The notes: generated by a model not told the origin, from the sequence alone. A stretch of DNA of 64,000 nt from Erythrobacter neustonensis (GCF_001663175.1 NZ_CP016033.1:992001-1056000); one strand, 5' to 3'; positions 26,717-35,490 are shown, counted from the first letter of the stretch. A program made the numbers and translations.

Positions 26717-27966
26717 CCGCTCACACCCCCTCGCGGCTCTCCGCGATCGAAGCGGCCTGGGTGATAGCGCGGCGCGATTTTGTTGCCGTGTTGTTCAGCC
26801 GCGCCTTCCTGTTCTTCCTTCTGGGACCGCTGTTTCCGGTGATCGTCGGCGGGCTTGCGGGCAGCATCGGCGGCGAGGTGCAGCGCGATGCGGTGAGCGT
26901 CGAGGTCGGCCTGGCGATGACCCCGGAGGACAACGAAGCGATGATCGCGGCAGCGCAGACCCTTGCGCCGCAATTGCCCTACGCACTCCCCGATCTGCGC
27001 GCCGTGCCCGAAGCGGCCGATGATCCTGCCTTCGACGCGCGTGGCTTCATGGAAGGCCGCCGCGGCAACTATGCCGCGATCCTCACCGGAACGCTCAGCC
27101 AACCGCGTCTGGTCGGCACCGACGAACAGATCGCCCGCTGGCAAGGGCCGGTGGGGCTGATCGCGGGCCATGCGCGCGAAGCCCGGCCCGCGGCCTTCCC
27201 AGTGGTGAGCACCGAGGCGGTCGCGATCAGCGCCGCGTCCGAACGCTCGACCCGCGTCCAGACCGCGCAGATCGCGCAGATGCTCTTGTTCCTGCTGACG
27301 ATGCTGCTCGCCGGCATGGTCCTGTCCAATCTGGTCGAGGAAAAGGCCAACAAGATCATCGAAATCCTTGCCGCAGCGATCCCGATGGACGCTGTCTTTA
27401 TGGGCAAGCTGTTCGCGATGCTGGCGGTCTCCTTCGTCGGGATTGCGGTGTGGGGGCTGGCAGGCTTCGGCCTGTGGGCAGCAGGCGGCGGTGCGATCAC
27501 GCAGGTGACCGGATTCGACCCTGCCAACCTGCCCGCACCTGCGGTCGGCTGGCCGCTGTTCGCGGTGCTGGGCGTGGTCTATTTCGCGATGGCTTATCTG
27601 TTGCTTGGCGCGCTGTTCCTGACGATCGGTTCGATGGCGAGTTCGGTGCGCGAGGTGCAGACCCTGTCGATGCCGGTGACGATGCTGCAACTGATGGTGT
27701 TCTTCCTCGCCGCCTACACGATCAAGCAGCCCGGCAGCGGGCTTGAACTGGCCGCGATCGCCTTCCCGCTGTCCTCGCCCTTCGCGATGCTGGCGCGCGC
27801 GGCGATGGAGCCTGAGCTGTGGACCCACGCGCTGGCGCTGGTGTGGCAGGGGATCGCGGTGCTGGCGCTGGTCAAGGGCGGGTCGCTGTTGTTCCGCAAG
27901 CGGGTGATGAAATCGGGCGGGGCGGGGCGCGACAGGGTAAAGCGGCGCCCTCGCGCGACTGCGTAA
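26713..27966 (+). CDS. ABC-2 type permease (NatB-like)
   Basis: A 417-residue inner-membrane subunit. One transmembrane helix near the N-terminus (about 26-50) is followed by an extracytoplasmic domain of about 130 residues, then five or so helices from about 190 to 400. The sequence QIAQMLLFLLTMLLAGMVLSNLVEEKANKIIEIL marks the ABC2_membrane_3/NatB family (positions about 187-220). It forms an exporter with the ATPase just upstream; sodium, peptides or lipids have been proposed for relatives, and the cargo here is unknown. It is followed by 106 bases before the P450. Confidence 0.9.
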   Translation: MTAHTPSRLSAIEAAWVIARRDFVAVLFSRAFLFFLLGPLFPVIVGGLAGSIGGEVQRDAVSVEVGLAMTPEDNEAMIAAAQTLAPQLPYALPDLRAVPEAADDPAFDARGFMEGRRGNYAAILTGTLSQPRLVGTDEQIARWQGPVGLIAGHAREARPAAFPVVSTEAVAISAASERSTRVQTAQIAQMLLFLLTMLLAGMVLSNLVEEKANKIIEILAAAIPMDAVFMGKLFAMLAVSFVGIAVWGLAGFGLWAAGGGAITQVTGFDPANLPAPAVGWPLFAVLGVVYFAMAYLLLGALFLTIGSMASSVREVQTLSMPVTMLQLMVFFLAAYTIKQPGSGLELAAIAFPLSSPFAMLARAAMEPELWTHALALVWQGIAVLALVKGGSLLFRKRVMKSGGAGRDRVKRRPRATA

Positions 27967-27993
27967 GGTCAGTCCCGAAACGCAACCCACTAT

Positions 27994-28007
27994 TGACATG
28001 CCTGTCA
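27994..28007. promoter_or_regulatory. Candidate operator upstream of the CYP153-like gene
   Basis: The inverted repeat TGACA-N4-TGTCA lies 65 bases before the P450 start. A second, overlapping pair (TGCCT at 27999-28003 with AGGCA at 28012-28016) extends the dyad. TTGACA at 27993-27998 could be a -35 box, but no convincing -10 follows. The arrangement is what a TetR- or AraC-type regulator site would look like (inference). Confidence 0.35.
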
Positions 28008-28072
28008 GTTGAGGCAGACTGCGACTCGTTCAGGAGCGGCCCCATCAAGAGGCCGCCCGACGGGAGACAGTC

Positions 28073-29428
28073 ATGGCCACCATCGCCCCCACCCCGCCCG
28101 CAATCCAGCGTCCGCAGGTGCGGCGCGAGCCGTCGGCCTACGACGCGCTCAAGGCCCATTTTGAAAGCCATCCCGAAGAACGCCTGCACCACCCGCATAA
28201 GTGGGATGTCAGCCGCTCGGACATCTATGCCGAGGATCGCTGGCAGCCGGTGTTTGCCGAAATGCGTGCCGCGGGCCCGCTGCACTGGATTCCCGAAAGT
28301 CCCTTCGGCCCCTATTGGGCGGTGGTCGGCCACAAGGCGATCCAGCATATCGAGGCGCTGCCCGAACTGTTCTCGTCAAGCTGGGAGCATGGCGGGATCA
28401 CGATCCTCAACCGCTTGACCGAAGAAGAAGCCGCCGCTGCCGGGATTGATGCGCCGCGCGAATTGCCGATGTTCATCGCGATGGACCGCCCGCAGCACAC
28501 CGGGCAGCGCCGCACCGTCGCGCCCAAGTTCACGCCCTCGGCGATGACCGACATGGAAGCCGAAATCCGCGCGCGCACCGGCGAAGTGCTCGACCGCCTG
28601 CCGCGCGGGGAAGTGTTCGACTGGGTCGATACGGTTTCGATCGAACTGACCACGGGCATGCTCGCGATCCTGTTCGGTTTCCCTTGGGAAGACCGCCGCC
28701 TGCTGACTTTCTGGTCGGACTGGTCGGGCGACACCGAACTGGCCACCGTGCGCGAACTCGACGAGATGCGCTGGGGCATCCTTCAGGAAATGGCGGCCTA
28801 TTTCCAGTCGCTCTGGATCGAGCGGACGATGGACAGCGAGCCGGGCAATGACCTCATCTCGATGATGATCCATTCGCAGGCGATGAACCAGATGCGCCCG
28901 GAAGAATTCATGGGCAACCTGATCCTGCTGATCGTCGGCGGCAACGACACCACGCGCAACACCATGAGCGGGATCATCCACGCGCTCGACCGCTTCCCCG
29001 ATCAGCGCAAGCTTTACGAGGAACGGCCCGACCTCATCCCCAACGCGGTGCAGGAAATCCTGCGGATGCAGGTGCCGCTGGCGCATATGCGGCGCACCTG
29101 CACGCAGGATACCGAGGTGTTCGGCCAGCAGATCAAGGCCGGCGACAAGGTGGTGCTGTGGTATATCAGCGCCAACCGCGACGAGGAGGTGTTCGAAAAC
29201 GCCGATACGCTCGACATCACCCGCGAGAATGCGCGGCGGCATCTGGCTTTCGGTTACGGCATCCACCGCTGTGTCGGTGCGCGGCTGGCCGAACTGCAAT
29301 TGCGGGTGCTGCTCGAAGAAATGCACAAGCGCCGGATGCGCGTGCATGTCGCGGGCGATGTCGAACGGGTACGCGCCAACTTCGTCCACGGCTTCCGCAA
29401 GCTCGAGGTCGAGATCACCACCTTCTGA
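28073..29428 (+). CDS. Cytochrome P450, CYP153-like alkane/fatty-acid hydroxylase
   Basis: A soluble 451-residue P450. The I-helix oxygen-activation motif is LLIVGGNDTTRNTMSG (about 285-300), the K-helix ExxR is in QEILRMQ (about 328), and the heme Cys is in FGYGIHRCVGARLAELQLR (about 393-411). The I-helix GGNDTTRN, the MFIAMDRP segment and the heme motif are strongly CYP153-like; these enzymes hydroxylate terminal carbons of medium-chain alkanes using a ferredoxin and ferredoxin reductase. No ferredoxin gene is adjacent; a reductase lies at 23.4-24.6 kb. GGGAG is 7 bases before the ATG. A dyad upstream may be a regulatory site. Confidence 0.9.
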   Translation: MATIAPTPPAIQRPQVRREPSAYDALKAHFESHPEERLHHPHKWDVSRSDIYAEDRWQPVFAEMRAAGPLHWIPESPFGPYWAVVGHKAIQHIEALPELFSSSWEHGGITILNRLTEEEAAAAGIDAPRELPMFIAMDRPQHTGQRRTVAPKFTPSAMTDMEAEIRARTGEVLDRLPRGEVFDWVDTVSIELTTGMLAILFGFPWEDRRLLTFWSDWSGDTELATVRELDEMRWGILQEMAAYFQSLWIERTMDSEPGNDLISMMIHSQAMNQMRPEEFMGNLILLIVGGNDTTRNTMSGIIHALDRFPDQRKLYEERPDLIPNAVQEILRMQVPLAHMRRTCTQDTEVFGQQIKAGDKVVLWYISANRDEEVFENADTLDITRENARRHLAFGYGIHRCVGARLAELQLRVLLEEMHKRRMRVHVAGDVERVRANFVHGFRKLEVEITTF

Positions 29429-29508
29429 CGGGGTGAAACCGCAAGGGCGCGTGGAACGTAACTGGAAGGGCGCGGCTTCAACCGCTGCGCCTGAAGGAGA
29501 ATGCCGCG

Positions 29509-29997
29509 ATGCCCCTGCCCACGCTTGACCGCCGCCGCCTGCTTGCCGCGGCTGCCGCGCTGCCGTTCGTCGCGGCGTGCGGCGCCGACCCGGCCGAAGC
29601 GCGCAGTTATCCCAAGGGCAAGACCGATGCGCAATGGAAGAAGCTGCTGACGCGCGAGCAATATTACGTACTGCGCCAGTCAGGCACCGAACGCGCCTTT
29701 ACCTCGCCGCTCGACAGGGAAAAGCGCAAGGGCACCTTTGTCTGCGCGGGCTGCGCCAACCCGCTCTATGCCTCGGCGCACAAGTTCGACAGCGGCACCG
29801 GCTGGCCCAGTTTCTGGCAGGCCATCGACCGGGGAGCAGTGGGAACCAGCACCGATTATCTGATCGGCTATCCGCGCACCGAAGTGCACTGCGCCGATTG
29901 CGGCGGGCATCTGGGACATATCTTCGGCGACGGGCCAAAGCCCACAGGCAAGCGCCATTGCATCAACGGCGCTGCGCTCAAGTTCGTGCCTGCCTAG
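29509..29997 (+). CDS. msrB: Peptide-methionine (R)-S-oxide reductase, exported lipoprotein form
   Basis: A 162-residue enzyme that reduces methionine-R-sulfoxide in proteins. The N-terminus has RRR followed by a hydrophobic segment and a lipobox (FVAAC, Cys at 24), so it should act in the periplasm as a lipoprotein, possibly exported by Tat. Zinc ligands are in FVCAGCANPL and HCADCGGHLGH. The catalytic Cys is in KRHCINGAALKF near the C-terminus. The GTGWPSFW segment has Thr at a position where many MsrB proteins have Cys. The stop overlaps the PilZ stop by 3 bases on the opposite strand. Confidence 0.94.
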   Translation: MPLPTLDRRRLLAAAAALPFVAACGADPAEARSYPKGKTDAQWKKLLTREQYYVLRQSGTERAFTSPLDREKRKGTFVCAGCANPLYASAHKFDSGTGWPSFWQAIDRGAVGTSTDYLIGYPRTEVHCADCGGHLGHIFGDGPKPTGKRHCINGAALKFVPA

Positions 29998-30647
29998 CCG
30001 GCGGCGTCATCGTCCAGGAGCGCGGGTGCCTGCAGCAAGGCGGCCATCCGCGCAAAATCGCCCAGCGTGAAGGTGTCGTCGAACACCACGCCGTAATTGT
30101 TGTCGCGGCGCCAGCGTACCTTGGCGCGCACTTCGCGGATCTGGCCCCCGGGGCCGGGCATCTCGATCCGCAGCGACTGGTCGATTGCCAGCAGATGGTT
30201 GCAGGACAGCCGCGCGCCCTGCTGCGAAAAATTCTCGACCACTGCATCGAACCGGCCTGCAAGCATCGCGATCGTGACGGGAAAGCACAGCCCCAGCCTT
30301 AAACCGCGCTTGGGATATTCGCTCGCTTCGGTGACCAGCGTGGCCACTTCGACGCTGTGCGCAAAGGCAAAGCCCGCCTCGTTGCCGCGGTGCCAGACCT
30401 GCGCGACTTCGTAGATCGCTCCGGCGGGCATGTGCAGCGCAAACGCCTTGCAGCCCGGCAGATCGTGGAACAGCCGGACGCTCACCCCCGTTTCGGACAC
30501 GTCGCGGATCACGCAGACGAATTCGCCCTGCGCTGAAACCAGTTTTGCCGCGCGAATCAACAAGGTGAAGCGCGGGGCGGCGCGCTGGTCCTCGCCGGAA
30601 GGCTCTGCGAGCGGCCCGCGGGGGGCCGGGAGAGGCGCTGCATCCAT
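29994..30647 (-). CDS. PilZ-domain protein, possible c-di-GMP receptor
   Basis: A 217-residue soluble protein with two PilZ-like beta-barrel halves. The first (about 20-110) begins with ARFTLLIRAAKLVS-type residues after QRAAPRF and has RDVSETGVSVRLFHDLP. The second (about 110-205) begins YPKRGLRLGLCFPVTI and has VENFSQQGARLSCNHLL. The D/N-x-S-x-x-G pattern of the c-di-GMP site is present in both halves, while a full RxxxR is only partial (QRAAPRF). It may sense c-di-GMP or be a degenerate relative. It ends convergently against msrB and lies between it and tRNA-Leu. Confidence 0.8.
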   Translation of the reverse strand: MDAAPLPAPRGPLAEPSGEDQRAAPRFTLLIRAAKLVSAQGEFVCVIRDVSETGVSVRLFHDLPGCKAFALHMPAGAIYEVAQVWHRGNEAGFAFAHSVEVATLVTEASEYPKRGLRLGLCFPVTIAMLAGRFDAVVENFSQQGARLSCNHLLAIDQSLRIEMPGPGGQIREVRAKVRWRRDNNYGVVFDDTFTLGDFARMAALLQAPALLDDDAAG

Positions 30648-30815
30648 CGATCATGTCCCAAACCGACAGCCCCTGGTCCTGGCGCTGGCGAGACGTGTGC
30701 AAGGCCGAATCTGCCCCGCACTCCTGATCAAAAGGACTACGCAGCAAGCCCTTAAGGCAAAGCTAATGATGGCAGGGGAGATGCGCGGGGCGCGCTGCTT
30801 GGTGCGCGGGCAACG

Positions 30816-30897
30816 TACGGGCGGCGGGACTCGAACCCGCACGAGCAAAGCTCAGGGGATTTTAAGTCCCCGGCGTCTACCATTCCGCCACGCCCGC
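30816..30897 (-). tRNA. tRNA-Leu, anticodon UAA
   Basis: The minus strand folds into a full cloverleaf. The acceptor stem is GCGGGCG with CGCCCGT (first pair G-U), the D arm has GCGGAATGGTAGACGC, and the anticodon stem GGGGA/TCCCC frames a loop with TAA. A long variable arm (TGAGCTTTGCTCG) marks a class II tRNA, and the T arm GCGGGTTCGAGTCCCGC is perfect. It reads UUA codons, which are rare in this GC-rich genome. CCA is not encoded. Confidence 0.96.
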
Positions 30898-31009
30898 ATG
30901 CGCGCCGCCTTGGCACAGAACACCACGCCATGACCAGAGCGCCCGTGATGCTTGCCAGACCTTGATCGAGGCTGCATCTGCCGCTCATGCAAACAGGAGC
31001 GACGGGCTG

Positions 31010-32692
31010 ATGGCGGGCGAAGCGGCAGACGCACATTCGGTGGTGGCGACGATCCAGCCGGCGATCACGTTGCTTGGCCTCGGGATCGGCGCGGCGCTGG
31101 CCAGCCGCGCGCTGCGGCTGAACCCGATCGTCGGCTATCTCGGGCTGGGTCTGGCCCTCGCCAGCCTCGGGCTTGCACCGGACTTCAGCGGGCCGCTGGT
31201 CGCCGCGATTTCCGAGGCGGGGGTGATGTTCCTGCTGTTCAACCTCGGCCTGCACTTCTCGCTCGGGCGGATCCGGGCCGAAGCGGGCAATATCTTCGGC
31301 TTCGGCAGCCTGCAGATGCTGGTCGCGGGCGGGGGGTTTGCCGTATTGTTCTGGGCGCTGGGGTTGCCGGTGATGTTTGCGGTGATCGCGGGCTTCGGGA
31401 TGGGCCTGTCGTCGACCGCGGTGGTGATCGGGCTGATCCGCGAGCGCGGGCAGGAGGATTGCCCGGTGGGCCGCGCGGCGCAATCGATCCTGATCTTTCA
31501 GGATATTGCCGCGATTCTGCTGCTGGTCACCGCCGGCGCCTTGGCGAGCGGCGGGGATCTGGCGCCGGCGCTGGGGATCGCAGGTGCCAAGGCGCTCGCC
31601 GCGTTCGGGATCGCGGTGCTGTTCGCACGCTTCCTGACAGAGCCCCTGTTCGGCCTGATCGCGCGCGCGGGCACCACCGAGGTCTATACCGCGACCGCGC
31701 TGTTCATCGCGCTGGCGGCCGGATGGGCGACCGGGATGGCCGGCTTGTCGCTGACGCTGGGGGCGTTTCTGGGCGGGATGGCTGTCGCCGATTCGCGCTA
31801 TCGCATTCTGGTGCAGACCGAGATCGACGCGTTTCGCGGGCTGTTCATGAGCTTCTTTTTCATTTCGGTCGGGCTCGGAATCGACCCGGCGCTGCTGGTG
31901 GCCGATTGGCAGCTGGTCACGATAATGACGGCCGGCGTGATCGCGCTGAAATGCGCGTTCAACGTGATCGCGGGCGTGCTCAACCGCTGGTCGGTGCCGG
32001 GATCGATCCAGCTGGGGTTCCTGCTGGGGCAGGGGAGCGAGTTCACGCTGGTGCTGCTCGCGCTGCCCGCGGTCGCGGGGCTGGCCGAAGCGCGGCTGGT
32101 CTCCGCGATGGTCACCGCGATCGCGATCAGCCTTGCGGTGACGCCGTTCGTCTCGAACATGGGCCGCAAGCTGGCCGGACGGCTGCGGCAGGGCCCGCCC
32201 GACACCAAGCTGGCCGGTGATGATGCGCCCGTGCTGATCATCGGCCTGACGCCCGAAGGCCGTGCGCTCGCCGATGCGCTGGATTTCAACGATATCGGCT
32301 ATCTCGCATTGGAGGCCGATCAGGACCGCTTCCAGACCGCGCTGGCGGATGGCTATCACGTGCACCGCGCCAACCCCGCCGATCCGCGCAGCTGGGACGC
32401 GATCGGGGTGGGCCGGCGCAAGGTGCTGGTGGTCGCGACCGGCGCTACCGATGTCTCGCGCGAGGTCACCCCGCTCGCACAGCAACGGATGCCCGATGTC
32501 GTGCGGATCATCGCCGTGCCGCAGGCCGGCGAACTTGCCGAGATGGCGGATCTGGGACTGGTGCCGGTCGACATGAGCCAATCGGGCGGGACCGCGCGGC
32601 TGATCGAACTGGTGTTCTCGGCGCTTGGAATGACGCGCGAAGTGCCCGTCCCCGGCCTCGCGCGCGACGACGCGATGCCGCGCGCGGCGTGA
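31010..32692 (+). CDS. CPA2-family cation:proton antiporter with TrkA-N (RCK) domain, KefB/RosB-like
   Basis: A 560-residue inner-membrane protein with about twelve transmembrane helices (residues 10-385) and a cytoplasmic NAD-binding TrkA-N domain (about 405-530). The exchanger core shows FLLFNLGLHFSLGRI, GFGMGLSSTAVVIGLIRERG and ILIFQDIAAILLL, the last with the transport Asp. The regulatory domain begins PVLIIGLTPEGRALADAL. It would exchange K+ or Na+ for H+ in pH or osmotic balance. AGGAG about 10 bases before 31010 favours this ATG over the earlier one at 30962. No KefF/KefG partner is adjacent. Confidence 0.92.
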   Translation: MAGEAADAHSVVATIQPAITLLGLGIGAALASRALRLNPIVGYLGLGLALASLGLAPDFSGPLVAAISEAGVMFLLFNLGLHFSLGRIRAEAGNIFGFGSLQMLVAGGGFAVLFWALGLPVMFAVIAGFGMGLSSTAVVIGLIRERGQEDCPVGRAAQSILIFQDIAAILLLVTAGALASGGDLAPALGIAGAKALAAFGIAVLFARFLTEPLFGLIARAGTTEVYTATALFIALAAGWATGMAGLSLTLGAFLGGMAVADSRYRILVQTEIDAFRGLFMSFFFISVGLGIDPALLVADWQLVTIMTAGVIALKCAFNVIAGVLNRWSVPGSIQLGFLLGQGSEFTLVLLALPAVAGLAEARLVSAMVTAIAISLAVTPFVSNMGRKLAGRLRQGPPDTKLAGDDAPVLIIGLTPEGRALADALDFNDIGYLALEADQDRFQTALADGYHVHRANPADPRSWDAIGVGRRKVLVVATGATDVSREVTPLAQQRMPDVVRIIAVPQAGELAEMADLGLVPVDMSQSGGTARLIELVFSALGMTREVPVPGLARDDAMPRAA

Positions 32693-32702
32693 CTTGTGGT
32701 CC

Positions 32703-32934
32703 GCATCGCCTCCGCGATGCGAAATCCTCGCTCACACGCCCTGCGGGCGCGTCGCTGCGGGCGGCCGTTCGGCCTTGCGGCCCGCCGGTAGGCGGGCCGG
32801 CGCTTTCGCCATCCCCGATTATCAGCGGTAATTCCGGTCGTGCACGCGACCGCGAGCGCACGCGCGCGAGCCGCAGGTGCCCAAGCCCGCCGGGCTTGGA
32901 ACAGCACCGAGGACGTGCCCGCGGAGGCGGGCAC
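32703..32934. repeat. Cluster of seven short hairpins in a convergent intergenic spacer
   Basis: Between the antiporter stop and the ihfB stop, almost every stretch belongs to an inverted repeat. The arms are: 32703-32709/32714-32720 (GCATCGC), 32737-32741/32745-32749 (CGCCC), 32757-32762/32780-32785 (GCGGGC, enclosing 32763-32767/32770-32774), 32780-32786/32791-32797 (GCCCGCC), 32835-32840/32847-32852 (CGGTCG), 32881-32889/32891-32899 (CCAAGCCCG) and 32915-32922/32927-32934 (GTGCCCGC). Several have 4-base loops. The last hairpin lies 6 bases past the ihfB stop and could act as its terminator. The rest resembles a REP- or mosaic-type intergenic element. Confidence 0.8.
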
Positions 32935-32940
32935 GCAAAC

Positions 32941-33219
32941 CTACTTGTTCAACCGCTCGCGGATTTCCTTGCCCGCCTTGAAATAGGGCACGCGCTTTTC
33001 GGGCACATCGACCGTTTCGCCGGTGCGCGGGTTGCGGCCGCTGCGCGCTTCGCGTTCGCGGGTCGAGAAGGCGCCAAAGCCACGCAATTCGACGCGCCCG
33101 CCTTCGGCCAGCCGCTGCGCGATTTCATCGAAGAAGATGTCGACCACCTGCTCGATCTCGTCGGCGCGCAGGTCTGGGTTGTCCTTGTGCAGTTCCTGCA
33201 GCAATTCGGATCTGATCAT
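32941..33219 (-). CDS. ihfB: Integration host factor beta subunit
   Basis: A 92-residue DNA-bending protein of the HU/IHF family. MIRSELLQELHKDNPDL at the start, GGRVELRGFGAFSTRERE in the middle and the beta-arm GRNPRTGETVDVPEKRVPYFKAGKEIRERLN identify the IHF beta type rather than HU. It works as a heterodimer with IhfA (not in the window) in transcription, replication and recombination. GGGAGATC sits just upstream of 33219; an in-frame start at 33249 has no site. It is probably a single-gene unit ended by the adjacent hairpin. Confidence 0.94.
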   Translation of the reverse strand: MIRSELLQELHKDNPDLRADEIEQVVDIFFDEIAQRLAEGGRVELRGFGAFSTREREARSGRNPRTGETVDVPEKRVPYFKAGKEIRERLNK

Positions 33220-33429
33220 GCCGATCTCCCGGCGCACACGTAAGGCCAAGCCGCCGTGTCACACCGTTATGCGGGTTACCCCGTCGTTTCTATCATGCGC
33301 CCCCGACCCGTGAGGCAGCCCCTTTAATCGCAGCGCGGGTGCTTGTGCAATCCCGTCGCCGGCAATCGGTTGCAATCTGTCACAAAACGGGAAACGGCGC
33401 AACCTACAGCAATGTAAGTCGTATTCCGG

Positions 33430-33768
33430 TCAGGGGGTAACCGCGAGATCGGCAGGATCGAGCCCCAGCCGCGCCATCCGGCTGCGGATTTCGGGCCATT
33501 CGTCGCGCAGGAAAGCGGCGCGTTCGGCGCTGCGCAGCCGTTCCGCGGCACCGCGCACGACATACATCCCCACCCCGCGCTGGACTTCGACGAGGCCGTC
33601 GTTCTGGAACTGCTGATAGGCCTTGGCGACGGTGAGCGGGTTTGCGCCCTGTTCCGCTGCGAGCGCACGCACTGATGGCAGCATCGCACCCTCGGGGTAA
33701 ATCCCATCGATTATCGCCGCTGCGATCTGGTCGCGCAGCTTGAGATAGACGGGACGGTTCGCGCTCAT
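33430..33768 (-). CDS. GntR-family transcriptional regulator, short YtrA type
   Basis: A 112-residue protein with an N-terminal winged helix: YLKLRDQIAAAIIDGIYPEG, then LPSVRALAAEQGANPLTVAKAYQQFQNDGLVEVQRGVGMYV. The C-terminal tail is only about 35 residues (RLRSAERAAFLRDEWPEIRS), as in the YtrA subgroup, which lacks a large effector domain. Such regulators often control adjacent transporters, and here the divergent neighbour is a POT peptide transporter (inference). The start at 33768 was chosen because the upstream extension to 33804 covers the AT-rich promoter region. Confidence 0.88.
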   Translation of the reverse strand: MSANRPVYLKLRDQIAAAIIDGIYPEGAMLPSVRALAAEQGANPLTVAKAYQQFQNDGLVEVQRGVGMYVVRGAAERLRSAERAAFLRDEWPEIRSRMARLGLDPADLAVTP

Positions 33769-33915
33769 AGGTGCATCAGTGCCATAATACAGCCATGCGG
33801 TCAAGTTGGGCGGAATAAGGTTTCACACGCAACAAAAGCTTCACATGACCGAATGAGGCGTTAGGTTGCCGCGCCATGGGTCCGCGCCCCGCAAGAGAGG
33901 CGCGTTTTAGGGATA

Positions 33916-35490
33916 ATGCTTTTCATGGCCACCGCCGATCTTCCGCACGGGGACAGCGCCGGGACTTTCCTCGGCCACCCCAAGGGTCTTTTCGTTCTGT
34001 TCTTTGCCGAAATGTGGGAGCGTTTCTCCTACTACGGCATGCGGGCGCTGCTGATCTTCTACCTCACCAAGCACTGGCTGTTCGACGATGCACAGGCCGG
34101 CGTTATTTATGGTGCCTATACCGCGCTGGTTTACATCACCCCCGTGCTCGGCGGCTATCTGGCCGACCGTTATCTGGGTCAGCGCAAGGCGGTAACCTAC
34201 GGTGCGCTGCTGCTCACCTTCGGCCACTTCCTGATGGGCTTCGAAGGCAACGGCGGACAGGATGCGGCTGCGCTCAACATCTTCTGGCTGGCGCTGGCCT
34301 TCATCATCGTCGGATCGGGCTTCCTGAAGGCGAACATCTCGGTGATCGTCGGGCAGCTTTACCCGCGCACCGACGTGCGGCGCGACGGGGCCTACACGAT
34401 CTTCTACATGGGGATTAACCTTGGCGCGGCGCTGGGTTCGCTGCTGTGCGGTTACCTTGGCGAAACCTATGGCTGGTCCTACGGGTTCGGTGCGGCAGGC
34501 TTCGGGATGCTGCTCGGCCTCGTCGTCTTCACCGTGTTCAAGCCGCTGCTGCTGGGCCGGGGCGAACCGCCCAAGCCGCTTGCGAAGGGAACCGAATGGG
34601 GCCTCTACGCGATCGGTGTCGCCGCTGTCGGCGCATGCTGGTGGATGGTGCAGAACCAGTCGGTGGTCGGCACGCTGCTCGGCCTCGCAGGGGCCGCGCT
34701 GGTCATCTACGTGCTGTTCACCGCAGTGGTAAAACTGCCGCGCGAAGACCGCGACCGGATCTTTGCCGCAATGTTCCTGATTGTCGGCTCGATCCTGTTC
34801 TGGGCCCTGTTCGAACAGGCTGGCTCGTCGCTCAACCTCTACACCGACCGCTATGTCGACCGCGAATTCCTTGGCATCCTGTGGCCCGCGTCGACCTTCC
34901 AGTCGATCAACGCGATCTATATCGTGCTGTTGGCTCCGGTGTTCGCGACGCTGTGGACCTGGCTCGGGCGCAAGGGGCTTGAGCCTTCGGCCCCGGCCAA
35001 GTTCGGCCTGGCGCTGATGCAGCTGGGCGCGGGCTTCCTTGTGCTGGTGGCGGGCGCTGCGACCGGCAACCTGACCCCGGTGCTGTTCATCTTCCTGATC
35101 TACCTGCTCCACACCACTGGCGAGCTGTGCCTGTCGCCCGTGGGCCTGTCGGCGATGAACCGTCTGGCGCCGGCGCACATGGCATCGCTGATCATGGGCA
35201 CCTGGTTCTTTGCATCGGCCACCGGCAACTTTGCCGCCGGTCTGATCGCGGCGGCGACCGGTTCGGAAGCGGCTTCGGGCGAAGGTGCGGGCAAGCAGGT
35301 CGTGCTCGACGTCTACAGCCAGATCGGCTGGATCGCGATTGCGGTCGGCGTCGGCGTGCTGGTGGTCAGCCCGCTGATCAAGAAGCTGATGCACCTCGAT
35401 ACGCTGCGCGATGACAGCGCATCGACCGAGGCAGAGCGCGTCTTTGGTGATGCCGAAGCGCAACAGGCCGGCATCCGCCCGGCCGAGTAA
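33916..35490 (+). CDS. Proton-dependent oligopeptide transporter (POT/PTR family)
   Basis: A 524-residue MFS carrier importing di- and tripeptides with protons. The ExxER motif of the family is visible in FFAEMWERFSYYGMRALLI (about 29-46) in the first helix. PTR2 signatures follow in GGYLADRYLGQRKAV (about 77) and ANISVIVGQLYP (about 140). A third family region is FYMGINLGAALGSLLCGYLGE (positions about 165-185). About fourteen transmembrane segments are predicted. The ATG at 33916 has AGGGAT almost touching it; the ATG at 33925 is an alternative. The gene is divergent from the GntR regulator. The C-terminal tail is acidic. Confidence 0.93.
   Translation: MLFMATADLPHGDSAGTFLGHPKGLFVLFFAEMWERFSYYGMRALLIFYLTKHWLFDDAQAGVIYGAYTALVYITPVLGGYLADRYLGQRKAVTYGALLLTFGHFLMGFEGNGGQDAAALNIFWLALAFIIVGSGFLKANISVIVGQLYPRTDVRRDGAYTIFYMGINLGAALGSLLCGYLGETYGWSYGFGAAGFGMLLGLVVFTVFKPLLLGRGEPPKPLAKGTEWGLYAIGVAAVGACWWMVQNQSVVGTLLGLAGAALVIYVLFTAVVKLPREDRDRIFAAMFLIVGSILFWALFEQAGSSLNLYTDRYVDREFLGILWPASTFQSINAIYIVLLAPVFATLWTWLGRKGLEPSAPAKFGLALMQLGAGFLVLVAGAATGNLTPVLFIFLIYLLHTTGELCLSPVGLSAMNRLAPAHMASLIMGTWFFASATGNFAAGLIAAATGSEAASGEGAGKQVVLDVYSQIGWIAIAVGVGVLVVSPLIKKLMHLDTLRDDSASTEAERVFGDAEAQQAGIRPAE

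Noticed and set aside
27993..28021. TTGACA as the promoter of the CYP153-like gene
   Set aside because: The expected -10 position reads AGACTG, a poor match. The surrounding dyad makes a regulator site the better explanation.
30816..30960. tRNA-Leu as an attachment site of an integrated element
   Set aside because: No integrase, no repeated tRNA 3' end nearby, and the flanking genes are ordinary chromosomal genes.
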